DNA of 64,000 nucleotides from Brachycybe producta (lineage: Eukaryota; Arthropoda; Diplopoda; Playtdesmida; Andrognathidae): NCBI GenBank assembly GCA_036925085.1, contig JAUPFP010000012.1, positions 2,889,460 to 2,953,459 on the forward strand. The letters are read 5' to 3'. Shown one piece after another: positions 30,201 through 36,311 of this stretch; position 1 is the first letter of the stretch, and every line of letters begins with the position of its first letter. Position numbers and translations under genes: made by a program. Under the pieces are notes generated by a model that did no database searches, was not told where the DNA came from, and saw only the letters and a program-made list of their open reading frames with translations.

Positions 30201-33171
30201 CTTCGCTCTCCAGTAAAACATATTCTGGAGAGGATTTAAGATGTGTAATGAGCCAAAGACAAAGCAGCGTGGATCGCATAAATCACAGAAGCTGTAGTAA
30301 TTATACAGCCGGATGTAGACCTAGGTCGAAATCGGCATCATCACGGCCGCATCTTCCAACGTGTCTTGAACAACAAGACTTTGAGCATATGTTACCACAT
30401 TTCGATGAGCATGAATTGGATAAAGATGAAGTTGGGATTGACGAAGAAGTGTGGTCGGCAGATGAAGAGTTTGAGGAAAACCCTTTTTCTCATTCCGAAT
30501 TAACAAGTGGAAGCGAAGAACACCTTGCATATAGTTGGCATCTTATCGCCCTATCGGACTATGATGCCATGGATGCATCCGAAGTTACTCTCCGAGAAGG
30601 TGACATTGTTGAATTGGTGACCGTAGGAAGTGCAGGATGGTGGTTCGTTAGGGTTGTTGGCACAGAAGAACGTGGATGGGCTCCAGCTAGTTACTTGGAA
30701 CATATTACAAAGCGTACTTCCAAGTCGTCATCTTCCGCAAGTAGTCAGGGTAAGAAATATTTATTCAAACGTTGTCATTTAAGAGGCTACATCACAAAAT
30801 TACTTCGAAAAATCTTCGCCAAGAGCGCTAGCATTGTTTTTCTATAGAGCCCATAGACCCAATGTTAAAGAAAAAATGTTTATTTTTTAAATACACAGTA
30901 GCTGAAATATGTTTATTTTTCCATATTTAAAGTTGGCCAATATCAAGTTTTCAAAGCGCAATGTGCACCTTAAATGTATGCTGATCGAGTGATATAATGA
31001 CACAATTTTTAAAAACTAAATATCTAACTTTTATCTTTAATTTTAACTTTTAACTTAATTATCTAACTCTTTCTAACTCTTACGTTAAACTCCATTGAGT
31101 ACGCCTAAATCAGAAAAAAACACCTATTAAAATGCAAATAAAATAATTTTAAAAACCGGAAAAAATAAAGTGCGTGGGTCAATGTGTTGGCTTCACTGTG
31201 GTTTAATTGTGTTTTTTTAAAAATTATTTTTAGGTATTTTTATGAGCATTTTAATGTGTTGGTTGTTTTCCGGCTGTATAGCTTTATTGTTGAAAATAAC
31301 CAACTGAAGTTAATTTTAACTTAAGGTTCGGGGTCAATGAAGGCCCATAAAAAATAAATAAATCAAATTGACTCAGATTTTATTTAAGTTAAAGAATACT
31401 TTATTTTAATTCATATAAAAATATAAATGGGGATTAACATGACCTTTACCATTATAGGATTTTTTTTCATAGGGTTAATCGATTAAACAAAAATTATATT
31501 ATAATAAGATTAACTTAAAAAATTGGGTTTAAGAAATTACATATGTTTATATTTGAAAATAATATTTGAAAAAATGTCTAGATAATGACAAATAAGGCTA
31601 TGGGTAATATATGACCCTTAAAATGAAATAAAAGTATAAAAAGCTAAATAATGTCAATAAAAAATAAAAATAATAATAAAAGAAAATACATATAACACTT
31701 ACATATAAAATGTAACCCACATATGGCAATCCATGATGTTAGAATCCTTCCACACTAGCCAAACTGATTTTCCCTTATAGTTCCTCACTGGGAACCTTTG
31801 GAGCTACAGTACTCCTAACTTGGAAACCAATAAGTCCTACAGTACTCCAAAGTATGGAAACCAATAGTCACAACAATACTCCAAATTAATGGAAACCAAT
31901 AGTTTCTATAGCACTCCAAATGGAAACTTTTAGGCCTAACAGTACTCCAAAGGAAAGGAAACCTTCAGCACCACAGTACCCCAATGATAGACTGCAAAAA
32001 ATCAGTTTAGCTATCTTTTCTCAAGGTAGTTAAGCAATATTCTGATTAAACACAGTGTGAAACACAGTACTCCAGTGATTTGGAAACCAGTGCTCAGATA
32101 TATGTCTCCTTCAAATACTCTTACCTAGTAGAAGATTCACTGCTGAGAAGTCTCCAGTGCAGATGGCTAAGAAGCCAAAGTCCTAATGATTTTCTAAGCC
32201 AACTTGTGGCCGTTTTATAGGAAATGGCCTCCATAGGCTTGCACTGGAGGCCTCTCATTGGTCAATGACAAGTTACACAATTTGCTGACACAACAAAAAA
32301 CAACAAGAAAAAATTGGGCAAGAAATAGGTAGGATCTGTGTTTGGGCATAGATTCTACCTGTTTCTTCATAATACACATACAACAGCAAAATTATAATTT
32401 TCTTATCTTGGTGTGAATAGGGCTGAGAGGGGAGAATTTTTGTTTTCTTTTCTTTCTACCTTTAAAGACAGTTCACTTGTCTGTTTATCATGGGTGTTAT
32501 TAATAGAAGAGGAAGGGGGATAAAAAGCAGCTAAGAGTTGTATAATGAGGGTTGATACTAAGTGAAAAGAAATTACTTTGGGCAAAAAGAGGGGAAAGAA
32601 TATGGGTTCTAAAGTTAAGAGGGAGGGGAATGGTGTTGATCAGAAAAAGATTTTTCAGAGGGGAGAATTTTGGTTTAAAGAAATTTTATGTCTAGACTAT
32701 AGTATATAGGTCTATTTTATAGATAGGCCTATTTTTTACAAGTGGCGGTTTTTTTTTATTTGGTTGTTTGGGTAAAAACAAAACAGAAAAAGGGGGGAAA
32801 GAGGAGGAAACTGGTTTAGGTATTCTATGTCTACACAAAAATAAAAATAACAAGTTTGAGATTTTGTTACCTGAATTCTACATTTAACAAATGGATGCTT
32901 ACGAGCACGTACTCAATGGACGTTTTTGCTTACGAGCACATACTCAATGGAGTTTAACATAAGAGTTAGAAATTCGCGATTTTTAAGTAGTTTTTTTAAT
33001 ACAATACAAATTTAATACAAACAATATATTTTGGCGCCATGTTTGAGATCCATTATTTAAATGTACAATCACATGTTAATATTTTACTTTTTAATTTCAG
33101 ATTCAGTTGGTGCATCACACGATGGCAGAAAGTACAGCATGACAAGTACTTTCAGCTTAAACAGTGAATAA
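9733..33171 (+). CDS. MCF2L: DBS/MCF2L-like Rho guanine-nucleotide exchange factor, 3' part of gene (10 exons)
   Basis: Seen: ten exons that join in one frame into 565 codons plus a stop, in the order DH, PH, linker, SH3, short tail. The DH core includes ELLDTERIYVMEL and the hallmark LLKPIQRITKYQLLLK; the PH domain follows directly. Known of the family: Dbl-type DH-PH modules load GTP onto Rho GTPases (DBS acts on Cdc42/RhoA) at membranes, and DBS/MCF2L differs from MCF2 in carrying a C-terminal SH3 domain. The close match to MCF2-type sequence (for example DILFGNIENIYQFH, YCQNKPKSEALRR) supports this subfamily over other RhoGEFs. The first exon starts in mid-codon, so the N-terminal Sec14/spectrin part lies upstream, outside the window or hidden by the insertions at 21-9644. 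Introns range from 69 bp to over 7 kb; all size growth is transposon insertion. Confidence 0.9.
9873..9988 (+). CDS. MCF2L: MCF2L-like exon b (DH domain)
   Basis: Starts in phase 0 after TTCGCAG and encodes GYIEELRNPAAHTL through LFGNIENIYQFHK, the second helical part of the DH fold. It ends in phase 2 at a GTGAGA donor. The intron before it is only 73 bp and the one after it 69 bp, so this cluster of exons kept the compact ancestral introns while later introns were inflated by transposons. Confidence 0.88.
10058..10127 (+). CDS. MCF2L: MCF2L-like exon c (DH domain)
   Basis: Acceptor ATTCCAG; the first T completes the codon left open by exon b (GA+T). Encodes VFLRDLENCIEAHGLIGLC and FIQR, matching the LxELENxxxxPELVGxCF region of Dbl-family DH domains. 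Ends in phase 0 at a GTATGG donor. Confidence 0.88.
10207..11890. mobile_element. Foldback element F, copy 1 (interrupted)
   Basis: The left arm starts AAGAGGCTACATGACAAAAT (10215) and resumes at 11214; the right arm (about 11560-11890) is its reverse complement, ending with TTTTTCGAAGTAATTTG. The arms share TTCTATTGAGCCCA, CAAAGTGCAATG and AAACTCCATTGAGTACG. An 860-bp sequence splits the left arm at 10351-11210. The same arm sequence occurs at 30774-31260 and 41172-41680. Non-coding. Confidence 0.7.
10351..11210 (-). mobile_element. 860-bp insertion in foldback F, possible solo LTR
   Basis: The insertion is defined by comparison with intact F copies, where ATGTTTA runs straight into TTTTTCATATTT. 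Here it is flanked by TTTA and ATTA, a possible 4-bp duplication with one mismatch. On the minus strand it starts GTGACACCCAG and has no reading frame of note. Size, GC-richer composition and a terminus like those of Gypsy LTRs suggest a solo LTR, but no partner copy is present. Confidence 0.4.
12268..12800. repeat. Inverted repeat pair in intron
   Basis: CAAGACTTACCCAACGATT at 12283 is matched in inverted form by AATCGTTGGGTAAGTCTTG at about 12768, each with similar flanks of about 45 bp. The arms frame 450 bp of AT-rich DNA that includes a LINE 3'-tail fragment (12539-12590). This looks like the outer ends of a foldback or MITE. Confidence 0.45.
12539..12590 (+). repeat. Isolated CR1-like LINE 3' tail
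   Basis: The stretch with GGCCACGTGGCTCTCAAG and TTGATTGGAAGGTTGTATTG is a diverged form of the last 50 bp of the two LINE copies (CCACATGGCTTTCGAGCTGA then TTGCAGGTGTA at about 16320 and 23879). It would be a LINE insertion truncated to little more than the tail. Confidence 0.45.
12812..13372 (+). pseudogene. CR1-like LINE copy 1: ORF1 with SGNH esterase domain
   Basis: Contains the blocks of an SGNH (GDSL-like) hydrolase: VHLIGDSIVRG (nucleophile Ser), VVVVHAGTNNLKM and DKYYLRDGLHLTAAG (Asp and His). Such esterase domains are found in ORF1 of CR1-group LINEs. Stops at about 12913 (TGG to TGA compared with the copy at 35830) and 13223 break the frame. The element begins within ORF1, that is, it is 5'-truncated. 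Confidence 0.75.
13527..14552 (+). pseudogene. CR1-like LINE copy 1: ORF2 endonuclease domain
   Basis: An apurinic-type (APE) endonuclease: INCRSIKNKV, GSESWL (catalytic Glu), the SFYRPHSSDEEEL block, GGDFNLPEINW (Asp, Asn), TANILDLVF and the C-terminal SDHKII (Asp, His). It nicks target DNA to prime reverse transcription. The frame ends at TAA 14550-14552, before the reverse transcriptase, so ORF2 is disrupted between domains. Confidence 0.85.
14553..16181 (+). pseudogene. CR1-like LINE copy 1: reverse transcriptase
   Basis: Reverse transcriptase blocks in order: LDVNKSAGPDEISPRLL, NYRPIFLTSIVCKTLE, QHGFRKGRSCDTQLAL, FLDFAKAFDTVKHSLL, SGVPQGSILGPLLFLLF, LFADDAVVY (catalytic Asp pair kept), KYLGLTLSKNMLW and a C-terminal thumb. 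Several frame breaks lie before 14877 and one TGA at 15330-15332 splits it before RQQRV. Sense to the host gene, inside its large intron between exons c and d. Confidence 0.88.
16182..16372 (+). repeat. 3' UTR and microsatellite tail of LINE copy 1
   Basis: Coding similarity continues a little beyond the stop (IRLWNSLPVNSS). It is followed by GTGATTGGGAGCAATCCC and CCACATGGCTTTCGAGCTG, then an (AATTG)n tail (16351-16370). The same end without the full tail repeat closes copy 2, so this is the true 3' end used for target-primed reverse transcription. Confidence 0.7.
16490..16907 (+). mobile_element. Helitron 3' end, copy 1
   Basis: Ends with the hairpin CCCGTCATTTATGACGGG (16878-16895), eight bases later CTAG (16904-16907), followed by T: the CTRR terminus and hairpin that define Helitrons, which insert between A and T without duplication. 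Upstream lie GGGGTGACTGAAATTGAAAT and a short GA-rich tract, shared with the second copy at 36312. The 5' end was not located. A small foldback MITE is nested inside. Confidence 0.7.
16726..16867. mobile_element. Foldback MITE, ACAGGCA type, copy 2
   Basis: 142 bp with inverted termini ACAGGCAACTGTGCCCAGCA and ACAGGCAATTGTGCCCAGCA and a core with TCAATTTCTAATTGGTTTTT and GACGTCATAAAAGGGCGG. No clean 9-bp duplication; instead GCAAAATTAA (left) and TTAATTTTGC (right) extend the inverted repeat. It interrupts the Helitron compared with the second Helitron copy. Confidence 0.6.
17006..17385. mobile_element. hAT-type MITE, TAGGGATGGGAC ends
   Basis: Inverted ends TAGGGATGGGACATTCGAAT and TAGAGGTGGGACGAATCC, with 8-bp flanks ATTATAAT (16998-17005) and CTTATAAT (17386-17393) differing in one base. 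The interior repeats CGAATC/GATTCG motifs. It lies just upstream of exon d. Non-coding. Confidence 0.65.
17451..17549 (+). CDS. MCF2L: MCF2L-like exon d (DH domain)
   Basis: A 33-codon exon in phase 0 between TTTACAG and GTAAGT. It encodes ALHDLYTIYCQNKPKSEALR and ends DDVPFFK; the YCQNKPxSE block is diagnostic of MCF2/MCF2L proteins. The preceding intron is about 7.3 kb and holds a foldback element, a CR1-like LINE, a Helitron end and a hAT MITE. Confidence 0.9.
17551..18230 (+). other. Intron stretch, no feature recognised
   Basis: Intron following exon d. GC content rises at 17810-18130 (CAGTGCCGCACTGGGAGTCT...), which is probably another repeat, but no ends, tandem units or coding similarity could be seen. 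Confidence 0.3.
18241..18274. repeat. (AG)n microsatellite
   Basis: Seventeen AG units in a purine-rich flank. Inside the intron between exons d and e. Confidence 0.9.
18389..18410. repeat. Near-palindrome of hAT terminal sequence
   Basis: CAGTGGCGTAGC is followed directly by CACGCCACTG. This is the hAT tip CAGTGGCGTAG facing its own inverted tip, with typical hAT subterminal GGGTTCAAACCCATGGACC on the left. It may be the end of a decayed Z-type element. No target duplication seen. Confidence 0.4.
18510..19836. mobile_element. MITE family Y, copy 1 (interrupted by Z)
   Basis: Left end AGCCTAGTACACAACGGG, right end (inverted) AGGGTAGTACACACC; flanked by TAA on both sides (18507-18509, 19837-19839). 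Inside are blocks such as GTTGCGATAC, CAACATTGTTGCGGG and CGCGATTCAG, repeated in inverted form. Interrupted by a Z-type hAT MITE at 19157-19817. Other copies: 29245-29970, 60737-61819. Confidence 0.7.
19157..19817. mobile_element. hAT MITE family Z, copy 1
   Basis: Inverted ends CAGGGGCGTAGCTAGGC and CAGTGGCGTAGCTAGGC; 8-bp flanks ACCTGGTG (19149-19156) and TCCTGGTG (19818-19825). Subterminal sequence is G/C-rich and the body carries AACGGTCGGAACAA-type motifs in both orientations. It inserted near the end of a Y MITE. A second copy lies at 28363-29047. Confidence 0.75.
20104..20400. repeat. Inverted-arm minisatellite element M, copy B
   Basis: Starts AGGTGTGGGACATTTGCCC; left arm of TTTGCCCTAAA units to about 20255, shortened centre (TCAGTTGTCTAAATATGTC), right arm of TTTAGGGCAAATG units to 20390, ending ATGTCTATA. 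Same termini as copies E and F. Confidence 0.7.
20401..20833 (+). other. Intron stretch between two M elements
   Basis: AT-rich first half, then 20560-20830 with recurring TTGGCC/GGCCAA and GTTGG words (for example TTGGGCCATCGCG, AGGCCAACGTC). A repeat with internal inverted symmetry is likely, but ends could not be set. No coding signal. Confidence 0.3.
20834..21066. repeat. Inverted-arm minisatellite element M, copy C
   Basis: Short left arm (GACACTTGCCCTAAAGG...), centre block TCAGTAGTGTAAATTTACGT with the CACTAAACCG-like motif (AGACAGTAAACCGTTTGATA), right arm of TTTAGGGCAAATG units, ending AATGTCTATATAAA. It lies 85 bp upstream of exon e. Confidence 0.65.
21151..21243 (+). CDS. MCF2L: MCF2L-like exon e (DH conserved region 3)
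   Basis: A 31-codon exon in phase 0 between TTCATTTAG and GTTTGT. It holds LGHKLPLSAYLLKPIQRITK followed by YQLLLK, the most conserved helix of the DH domain and the main GTPase-binding surface. The intron before it contains Y- and Z-type MITEs and two inverted-arm minisatellite copies. Confidence 0.92.
21314..21439 (+). CDS. MCF2L: MCF2L-like exon f (end of DH domain)
   Basis: A 42-codon exon in phase 0, starting after TAAATAAG with a T-rich tract before it and ending at a GTAAGA donor. Encodes ELLKYSHDGRERQELQEAVD and continues to VNDSMHQVAITGFA, the last DH helix and the DH-PH junction typical of Dbl and DBS. The preceding intron is 70 bp. Confidence 0.9.
21803..22192. repeat. Inverted-arm minisatellite element M, copy D
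   Basis: Left arm begins GAGACACTTGTCCTATGGAC; centre has TTTCGGTAGAGTATGTTAAA and GGCATGCAAAAGACACCAAA in inverted orientation to copies E and F; right arm of TTTAGGGCAAATG and GGGCAAGTGTCTTTA units to CCCACACC. LINE copy 2 begins directly behind it. Confidence 0.65.
22194..23912 (+). pseudogene. CR1-like LINE copy 2: reverse transcriptase, 5'-truncated
   Basis: A 399-codon open frame (22212-23411) with the complete catalytic core: LDVNKSPGPDEISNRLL, NYRPISLTSTVCKSRE, QHGFRKGRSCDTQVV, FLDFAKAFDTVKHSLL, SGVPKGSILGPLLFLLF, LFADDAVIY, KYLGLTLSKDMLW. A frameshift at about 23375 ends it; the thumb continues in another phase (23400-23725, RPILEYCSPIWNPF). The 3' end carries the CCACATGGCTTTCGAGCTG tail. 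Endonuclease and ORF1 are missing. Same family as copy 1, better preserved in the core. Confidence 0.88.
24269..24469 (+). CDS. MCF2L: MCF2L-like exon g (PH domain, first half)
   Basis: A 67-codon exon in phase 0 between TTTATAG and GTGATT. It starts GCLSTFGRLLLQGSFNIW and contains PMQRHLFLYQKAVLFCKK, the first strands of the PH domain that follows every Dbl DH domain and binds phosphoinositides or the GTPase. The intron before it contains an M-type minisatellite element and a CR1-like LINE. Confidence 0.92.
24534..24799 (+). CDS. MCF2L: MCF2L-like exon h (PH domain, second half)
   Basis: Starts in phase 0 after TTTAATAG with MSQVGLTETIK and contains KFELWTPGRTEVYVIEAP and then IKELWVKEVKEVLLEQ, the C-terminal PH helix with its invariant Trp. 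It ends in phase 2 at a GTAAAT donor (CATAT then GTAAAT). The next exon supplies the G that completes the codon. Read-through of the donor meets TAA at once (24801-24803), so intron retention would give a short isoform ending just after the PH domain. Confidence 0.9.
24937..25250 (+). pseudogene. Diverged LINE reverse transcriptase fragment
   Basis: NVSSIFKSGDKSQPANYRTVSIT matches, in two parts, the KxGDKxxPxNYRPISLT block of reverse transcriptases; it is followed, in shifting frames, by CNQHSFFEVI, DLQKSLDKNDQLDLVFLDF and the FDFTKAF-like end. A separate LINE family or an old copy; several frameshifts. Length about 310 bp. Confidence 0.55.
25340..28140 (+). pseudogene. Unidentified degraded protein-coding repeat
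   Basis: About 2.8 kb of GC-richer DNA than its surroundings with overlapping short open frames on the + strand: an acidic N-terminal part (SRDEELLDLEREGLDDRWD), a Gly run, a middle part (FTKAVDLLQVTNIHIDKVVR), a basic Pro/Gly/Lys-rich part (GKGSKRPFPPTPAFPRMHKK) and a late part at 27436-27849. AATAAATG lies at 28120. The pattern, acidic then basic with frameshifts, would suit an old retroelement gag or a retrocopy, but no family motif was recognised. Confidence 0.35.
28363..29047. mobile_element. hAT MITE family Z, copy 2
   Basis: Ends CAGTTGCGTAGC and (inverted) CAGGGGCGTAGCTAGGC; 8-bp flanks TCGTCCTG (28355-28362) and TCGTCCCG (29048-29055). Interior in opposite orientation to copy 1 with the same CCGACCGTTCC-type motifs and CCCCC-rich subterminal parts. 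Confidence 0.75.
29245..29970. mobile_element. MITE family Y, copy 2
   Basis: Ends TGGCTAGTACACACCTGGAT and (inverted) AGCCTAGTACACACCTGGAT; flanked by TTA (29242-29244 and 29971-29973). This uninterrupted copy (726 bp) has the internal block GTGTGCCCACCACCATTTC that serves as the empty site for the hAT MITE in copy 3. Confidence 0.75.
30160..30749 (+). CDS. MCF2L: MCF2L-like exon i (linker and SH3 domain)
   Basis: The first G (after CATGTTTAG) completes a codon from exon h; the exon then stays open for 196 codons to a GTAAGA donor in phase 1. The first half is a Ser/Arg-rich linker followed by an acidic stretch (HELDKDEVGIDEEVW), likely disordered. An SH3 domain follows, with ALSDYDAMDASEVTLREGD in the RT-loop position, WWFVRVVGTEERGW and the PASYL motif. 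SH3 domains bind proline-rich peptides; a C-terminal SH3 is what separates DBS/MCF2L from MCF2. A Ser-rich stretch follows the domain. Confidence 0.9.
30774..31260 (+). mobile_element. Foldback F, copy 2, left arm
   Basis: Starts CATTTAAGAGGCTACATCAC within 25 bp of the exon i donor and runs through TTCTATAGAGCCCATAGACC, AGCGCAATGTGCACC and AAACTCCATTGAGTACGCC. The inverted partner arm lies at 32895-33010, so the two arms appear to be parted by a 1.6-kb insertion. Confidence 0.65.
31270..32890 (-). mobile_element. 1.6-kb insertion between F arms, possible solo LTR
   Basis: AT-rich segment with a degenerate 35-40-bp tandem repeat (31790-32100; units around CAGTACTCCAAAGTATGGAAACC). On the minus strand a CTATAAAACGGCC box (about 32218) and AATAAAA-type signals (about 31390-31410) are in LTR order. 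No protein domains; the ends are not sharply defined, so the call is tentative. Confidence 0.3.
32895..33010 (-). mobile_element. Foldback F, copy 2, right arm
   Basis: Inverted copy of the arm end: GCTTACGAGCACATACTCAA, GGAGTTTAACATAAGAGTTA and GAAATTCGCGATTTTTAAG. The GCTTACGAGCAC block is duplicated (32898, 32928). It ends 90 bp before the last coding exon. Confidence 0.6.
33101..33171 (+). CDS. MCF2L: MCF2L-like last coding exon
   Basis: After TTAATTTCAG the first two bases complete the codon from exon i (G+AT). The exon encodes SVGASHDGRKYSMTSTFSLN then SE and TAA. The phase fits exactly and the acceptor is strong. An alternative 3' exon cannot be excluded, but the poly(A) signal directly behind the stop supports this as the gene end. 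Confidence 0.8.
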
Positions 33172-33172
33172 C

Positions 33173-33178
33173 AATAAA
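33173..33178 (+). promoter_or_regulatory. Poly(A) signal AATAAA after the MCF2L-like stop
   Basis: AATAAA begins two bases after the TAA stop. The following 60 bases are AT-rich. If this signal is used the 3' UTR would be extremely short, so a more distal site is also possible. Confidence 0.5.
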
Positions 33179-33179
33179 A

Positions 33180-34080
33180 ATTTAAACTTAATTATAATAT
33201 TTAATAATTTCTTTTGAAATTTCATATGTAAAATATGTATGGTATACCACTACAGGAAATGCATTTCCGAACTGGTATTACTAATATGGGTACCTGGAAC
33301 CTGTTTAACTGTCTCTGATACGAAGTAAACAATGAAAGTCAGTGAAAAATATTTGAACAAAGCATTTATTTTTGTGTGAGAAGAAGGACTAATCTATTAA
33401 TGTTTTCTTAACTCATACCAAGAGCAAATATAATTTGAATGTATAGCAAGATATAAAAAGCAAACGTATTCCTATTCCACGCTCAAAATAATGCCAAAAA
33501 CAATCTATTGCCTATAGAGAAATGTACATTTTTACATTGAAAATGCATATTTTTGGACACTACATTTTTACATTGAAAAGGCATTATTTTGGGCAATGCC
33601 ATAAGCTGACAATGTCCCTGGAGCCCTCAGTGCCACATAGATCTCAGTGCCATAGAGCTCTCAGTGCCCTGGTGCACCCGGGACCCCCAGACGGTGCCCA
33701 GTCGGTGCCCCCACTGCTGCTTGGAATCCTGGACATCCCCGTTGCCCTCCCGTGCCCCAGAACACTGCAATGTTTTTTAATACTGCAAAATGCCCAATGG
33801 TAAGGGCAGATCAGCCTACATGGGGGCCCTGGGCTAATATATATATTTGGGCCCCTTCCATAAATGACGTAAACCCTAATCTTATTGTGTAAAAACATGC
33901 ATTCCGGAGCACGAGTATTATGCCATCATTGACTATTGATAATTTAGTTAAAGCTGTTGAAGTGTCCTGGCCACTGAATAAATATTCAGTAGGCCTACTC
34001 CTATATGAAATTAACAAAATGATCAATTAGCAATGAAACTAGTTTATTATACTAATGTAAATTTTATAACCCATTATGCA

Positions 34081-34126
<46 letters not shown>

Positions 34127-34970
34127 TCGCTAAGCTCCAACACCGTTTGACCGATCACCATGAAAATTAGCACGTATATGTATTTTTTCATGGAGAAGGT
34201 TTTTATGCTATCCCCTTTGTTGTAAGTCACCAGCAGATGGCGCTGAAGTATATCAACTTCTATACCGTTCAACTGATCACCATGAAAATTGGTATAGAAA
34301 TGCCACAAAGCTGAAACATTTCAACAGCATGATGTACGAGTTGCAGATCAAAATGGCAGATGAACATGGGTTTAAGGGGGACGAACATGGGTTAAAGGGG
34401 GATGAACATGGGTTTAAGGGAGATGAATATCTTGAAGACTAAACTTGATTTAAAAAAGAAATGCTTCATCAAAATTTGGCTATATCTTGGCACTTGAAGA
34501 GGTAATTGACACCTAGCTCTTTCATGCATGATGGCACACTAATACGTACACTTTACATTAACAATATATGCTCTATTTTAACACTTAAATATTATCTTGC
34601 GATATGAGTTATTATTGTCACTCACTAATACACGCTGTCGACCGGTGCACTGCCAGTCCATTAAAGCAAAGTCTCACCTCTGGAAAAACACCAGGTAATC
34701 CCAGTAGGGCTGCTGAACTCGAAGCACACTTCCTGTGCTCTGGTATCATGGGGTAGACATGCAAAGTTTGCAGGTCTAACCCCATCTTCTCTGCCATCGT
34801 CGTCTATCCCCATCTTCTCTGCCATCGTCGTCTATCGGACTAGGTAGGATCCCATCTTCTCTGTCACTTATGGGTAAAGATCTCACACGTCGGCCCATTC
34901 GTGGTGGGGTGCCTCTGCTACCTGCATGATCACACAGAGTATCATAAAGCATGCATCATAAGGAGAAGCA
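33180..34970 (+). other. Intergenic stretch with small repeats
   Basis: Follows the MCF2L-like gene. Visible items: a duplicated ACATTTTTACATTGAAAA (33526, 33564), a GTGCCC-rich stretch (33600-33740), a directly repeated GATCACCATGAAAATT (34155, 34277; 122 bp apart), and a tandem duplication of CATCTTCTCTGCCATCGTCG (34782, 34810). No coding frame supported. Confidence 0.4.
34081..34122. repeat. (AT)n microsatellite
   Basis: About 20 perfect AT units. The following CGCTAAGCTCCAACACCG block looks like the start of another interspersed repeat. Confidence 0.9.
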
Positions 34971-34974
34971 AGTT

Positions 34975-35955
34975 TTTTTTTCTTGTCTCCCGATTTTTTG
35001 GCTATTTTACTAATTTAAACTTGTCATCAGAGTGTATAGTAAGGTGTTTTAATAGTGTTTTGTCTCCTGAATACAGTGGTGAAATTGGATTCCAATTTGG
35101 ATAAGTATTTTTTGAGTTAGTGCGATTTTAATTTAGGACGCTACTTCCTTTGTCTCCTTTTTCTTTGTTTCCTTTGTTTGTGCGTGTTTTTTACTCAAAA
35201 CGCAACTAATTCCTTATCCAAACTTGATTTCTTTATAGAATATTGTAGATCTCAGTGTGCCTAACACGCTGGTGAGTAATTTGAGGAATTTGTAGTTTCT
35301 GAGATATCGCATTTTCAAATCAAAACACCACTTTAGGCCCAAAAAGTTAAAAAAAAACACTTAACGTCCAGGCTTTTTTCTTCTCTAAAATTATTAGGCT
35401 CTTGCTTTATTATCGTTTTAACAATGCCTCTTAAGACTTTGACCCCACCTTGTGCTCCTTCCACTCTTTCAGTGCAGGCATCCCGTGATATCGCCTGTTT
35501 GCGGAAGGAGGTTGCTGTGTTGAAGGAATTGTTCCTTCGGCATTGCAATGCTCACCCTACAATGACTCACGAGAATGCATGCCAGACGAGTGATGTTGTG
35601 CCTGGCATTTCATCCAATGTTTTTGTAGGGACTGACTTGGTAGTTAAGAATCAGGCAGCCCAGACAGGAGACGGATGGATGGTGGTCAAAGGCAAAGGAT
35701 CTCGGCCATAGAGAAAAAGCTTTGCTAGTGTTGTGGCTAAAGGTAGTTCTGCTACCATGTATGGTAACCGATTTGGTGTGCTGTCTGAGGTTAAGGATAT
35801 TACTGCCTCAACATCCACTAATTATAGCCTGCAAACTGGTAAGCCTATCGATGTGCACCTCATTGGTGACAGTATCATTCGAGGTGATAGGGTCGGCAAA
35901 ACGGGGAAGTCAACTACGTGGTGCTATCCAGGCACACGTGTTGAGCATTTTATTT
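34975..35955 (+). pseudogene. CR1-like LINE copy 4: 5' UTR and ORF1, 3'-truncated
   Basis: The open frame at 35424 starts MPLKTLTPPCAPSTLSVQAS with a short coiled-coil-like stretch (DIACLRKEVAVLKELFL) and, after a TAG at 35709 and in the same frame as 35733, continues MYGNRFGVLSEV to VHLIGDSIIRGDRVGKTGKS, the first block of the SGNH esterase. It matches copy 1 (12812-12945) and ends abruptly at GTTGAGCATTTT. It retains the 5' end that copies 1-3 lack, while the 3' end is missing. Confidence 0.7.
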
Positions 35956-36310
35956 TTAAATTTTAGTTTTTAATTTTGTTTTTAAATTTCAGTTTTTAAT
36001 TTTATTTTTAAGTTTTAGTTTTTAATTTTGTTTTTAAATTTGTTTTTAATTTTATTTTTAAATTTCAATTTTTAATTTTGTTTTTAAATTTTAGTTTTTA
36101 ATTCTATTTTTAAATTTCAGTTTTTAATTTTATTTTTAAATTTCACTTTTTAATTTTGTTTTTTTAAATTTTAGTTTTGAATTCTATTTTTAAATTTCAG
36201 TTTTTAATTTTATTTTTAAATTTTACTTTTAAATTTTAGGTTTTAATTTTGTTTTTAATTTTCAGTTTTTAATTTTATTTTTAAATTTTATTTTTAAATT
36301 TTATTTTTAA
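35950..36310. repeat. AT-rich tandem repeat
   Basis: About a dozen degenerate units of TTTTTAATTTTGTTTTTAAA followed by TTTCAG or TTTTAG. It adjoins the broken end of LINE copy 4 and the Helitron terminus at 36312. Each unit looks like a splice-acceptor-type polypyrimidine/AG sequence. Confidence 0.75.
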
Positions 36311-36311
36311 A

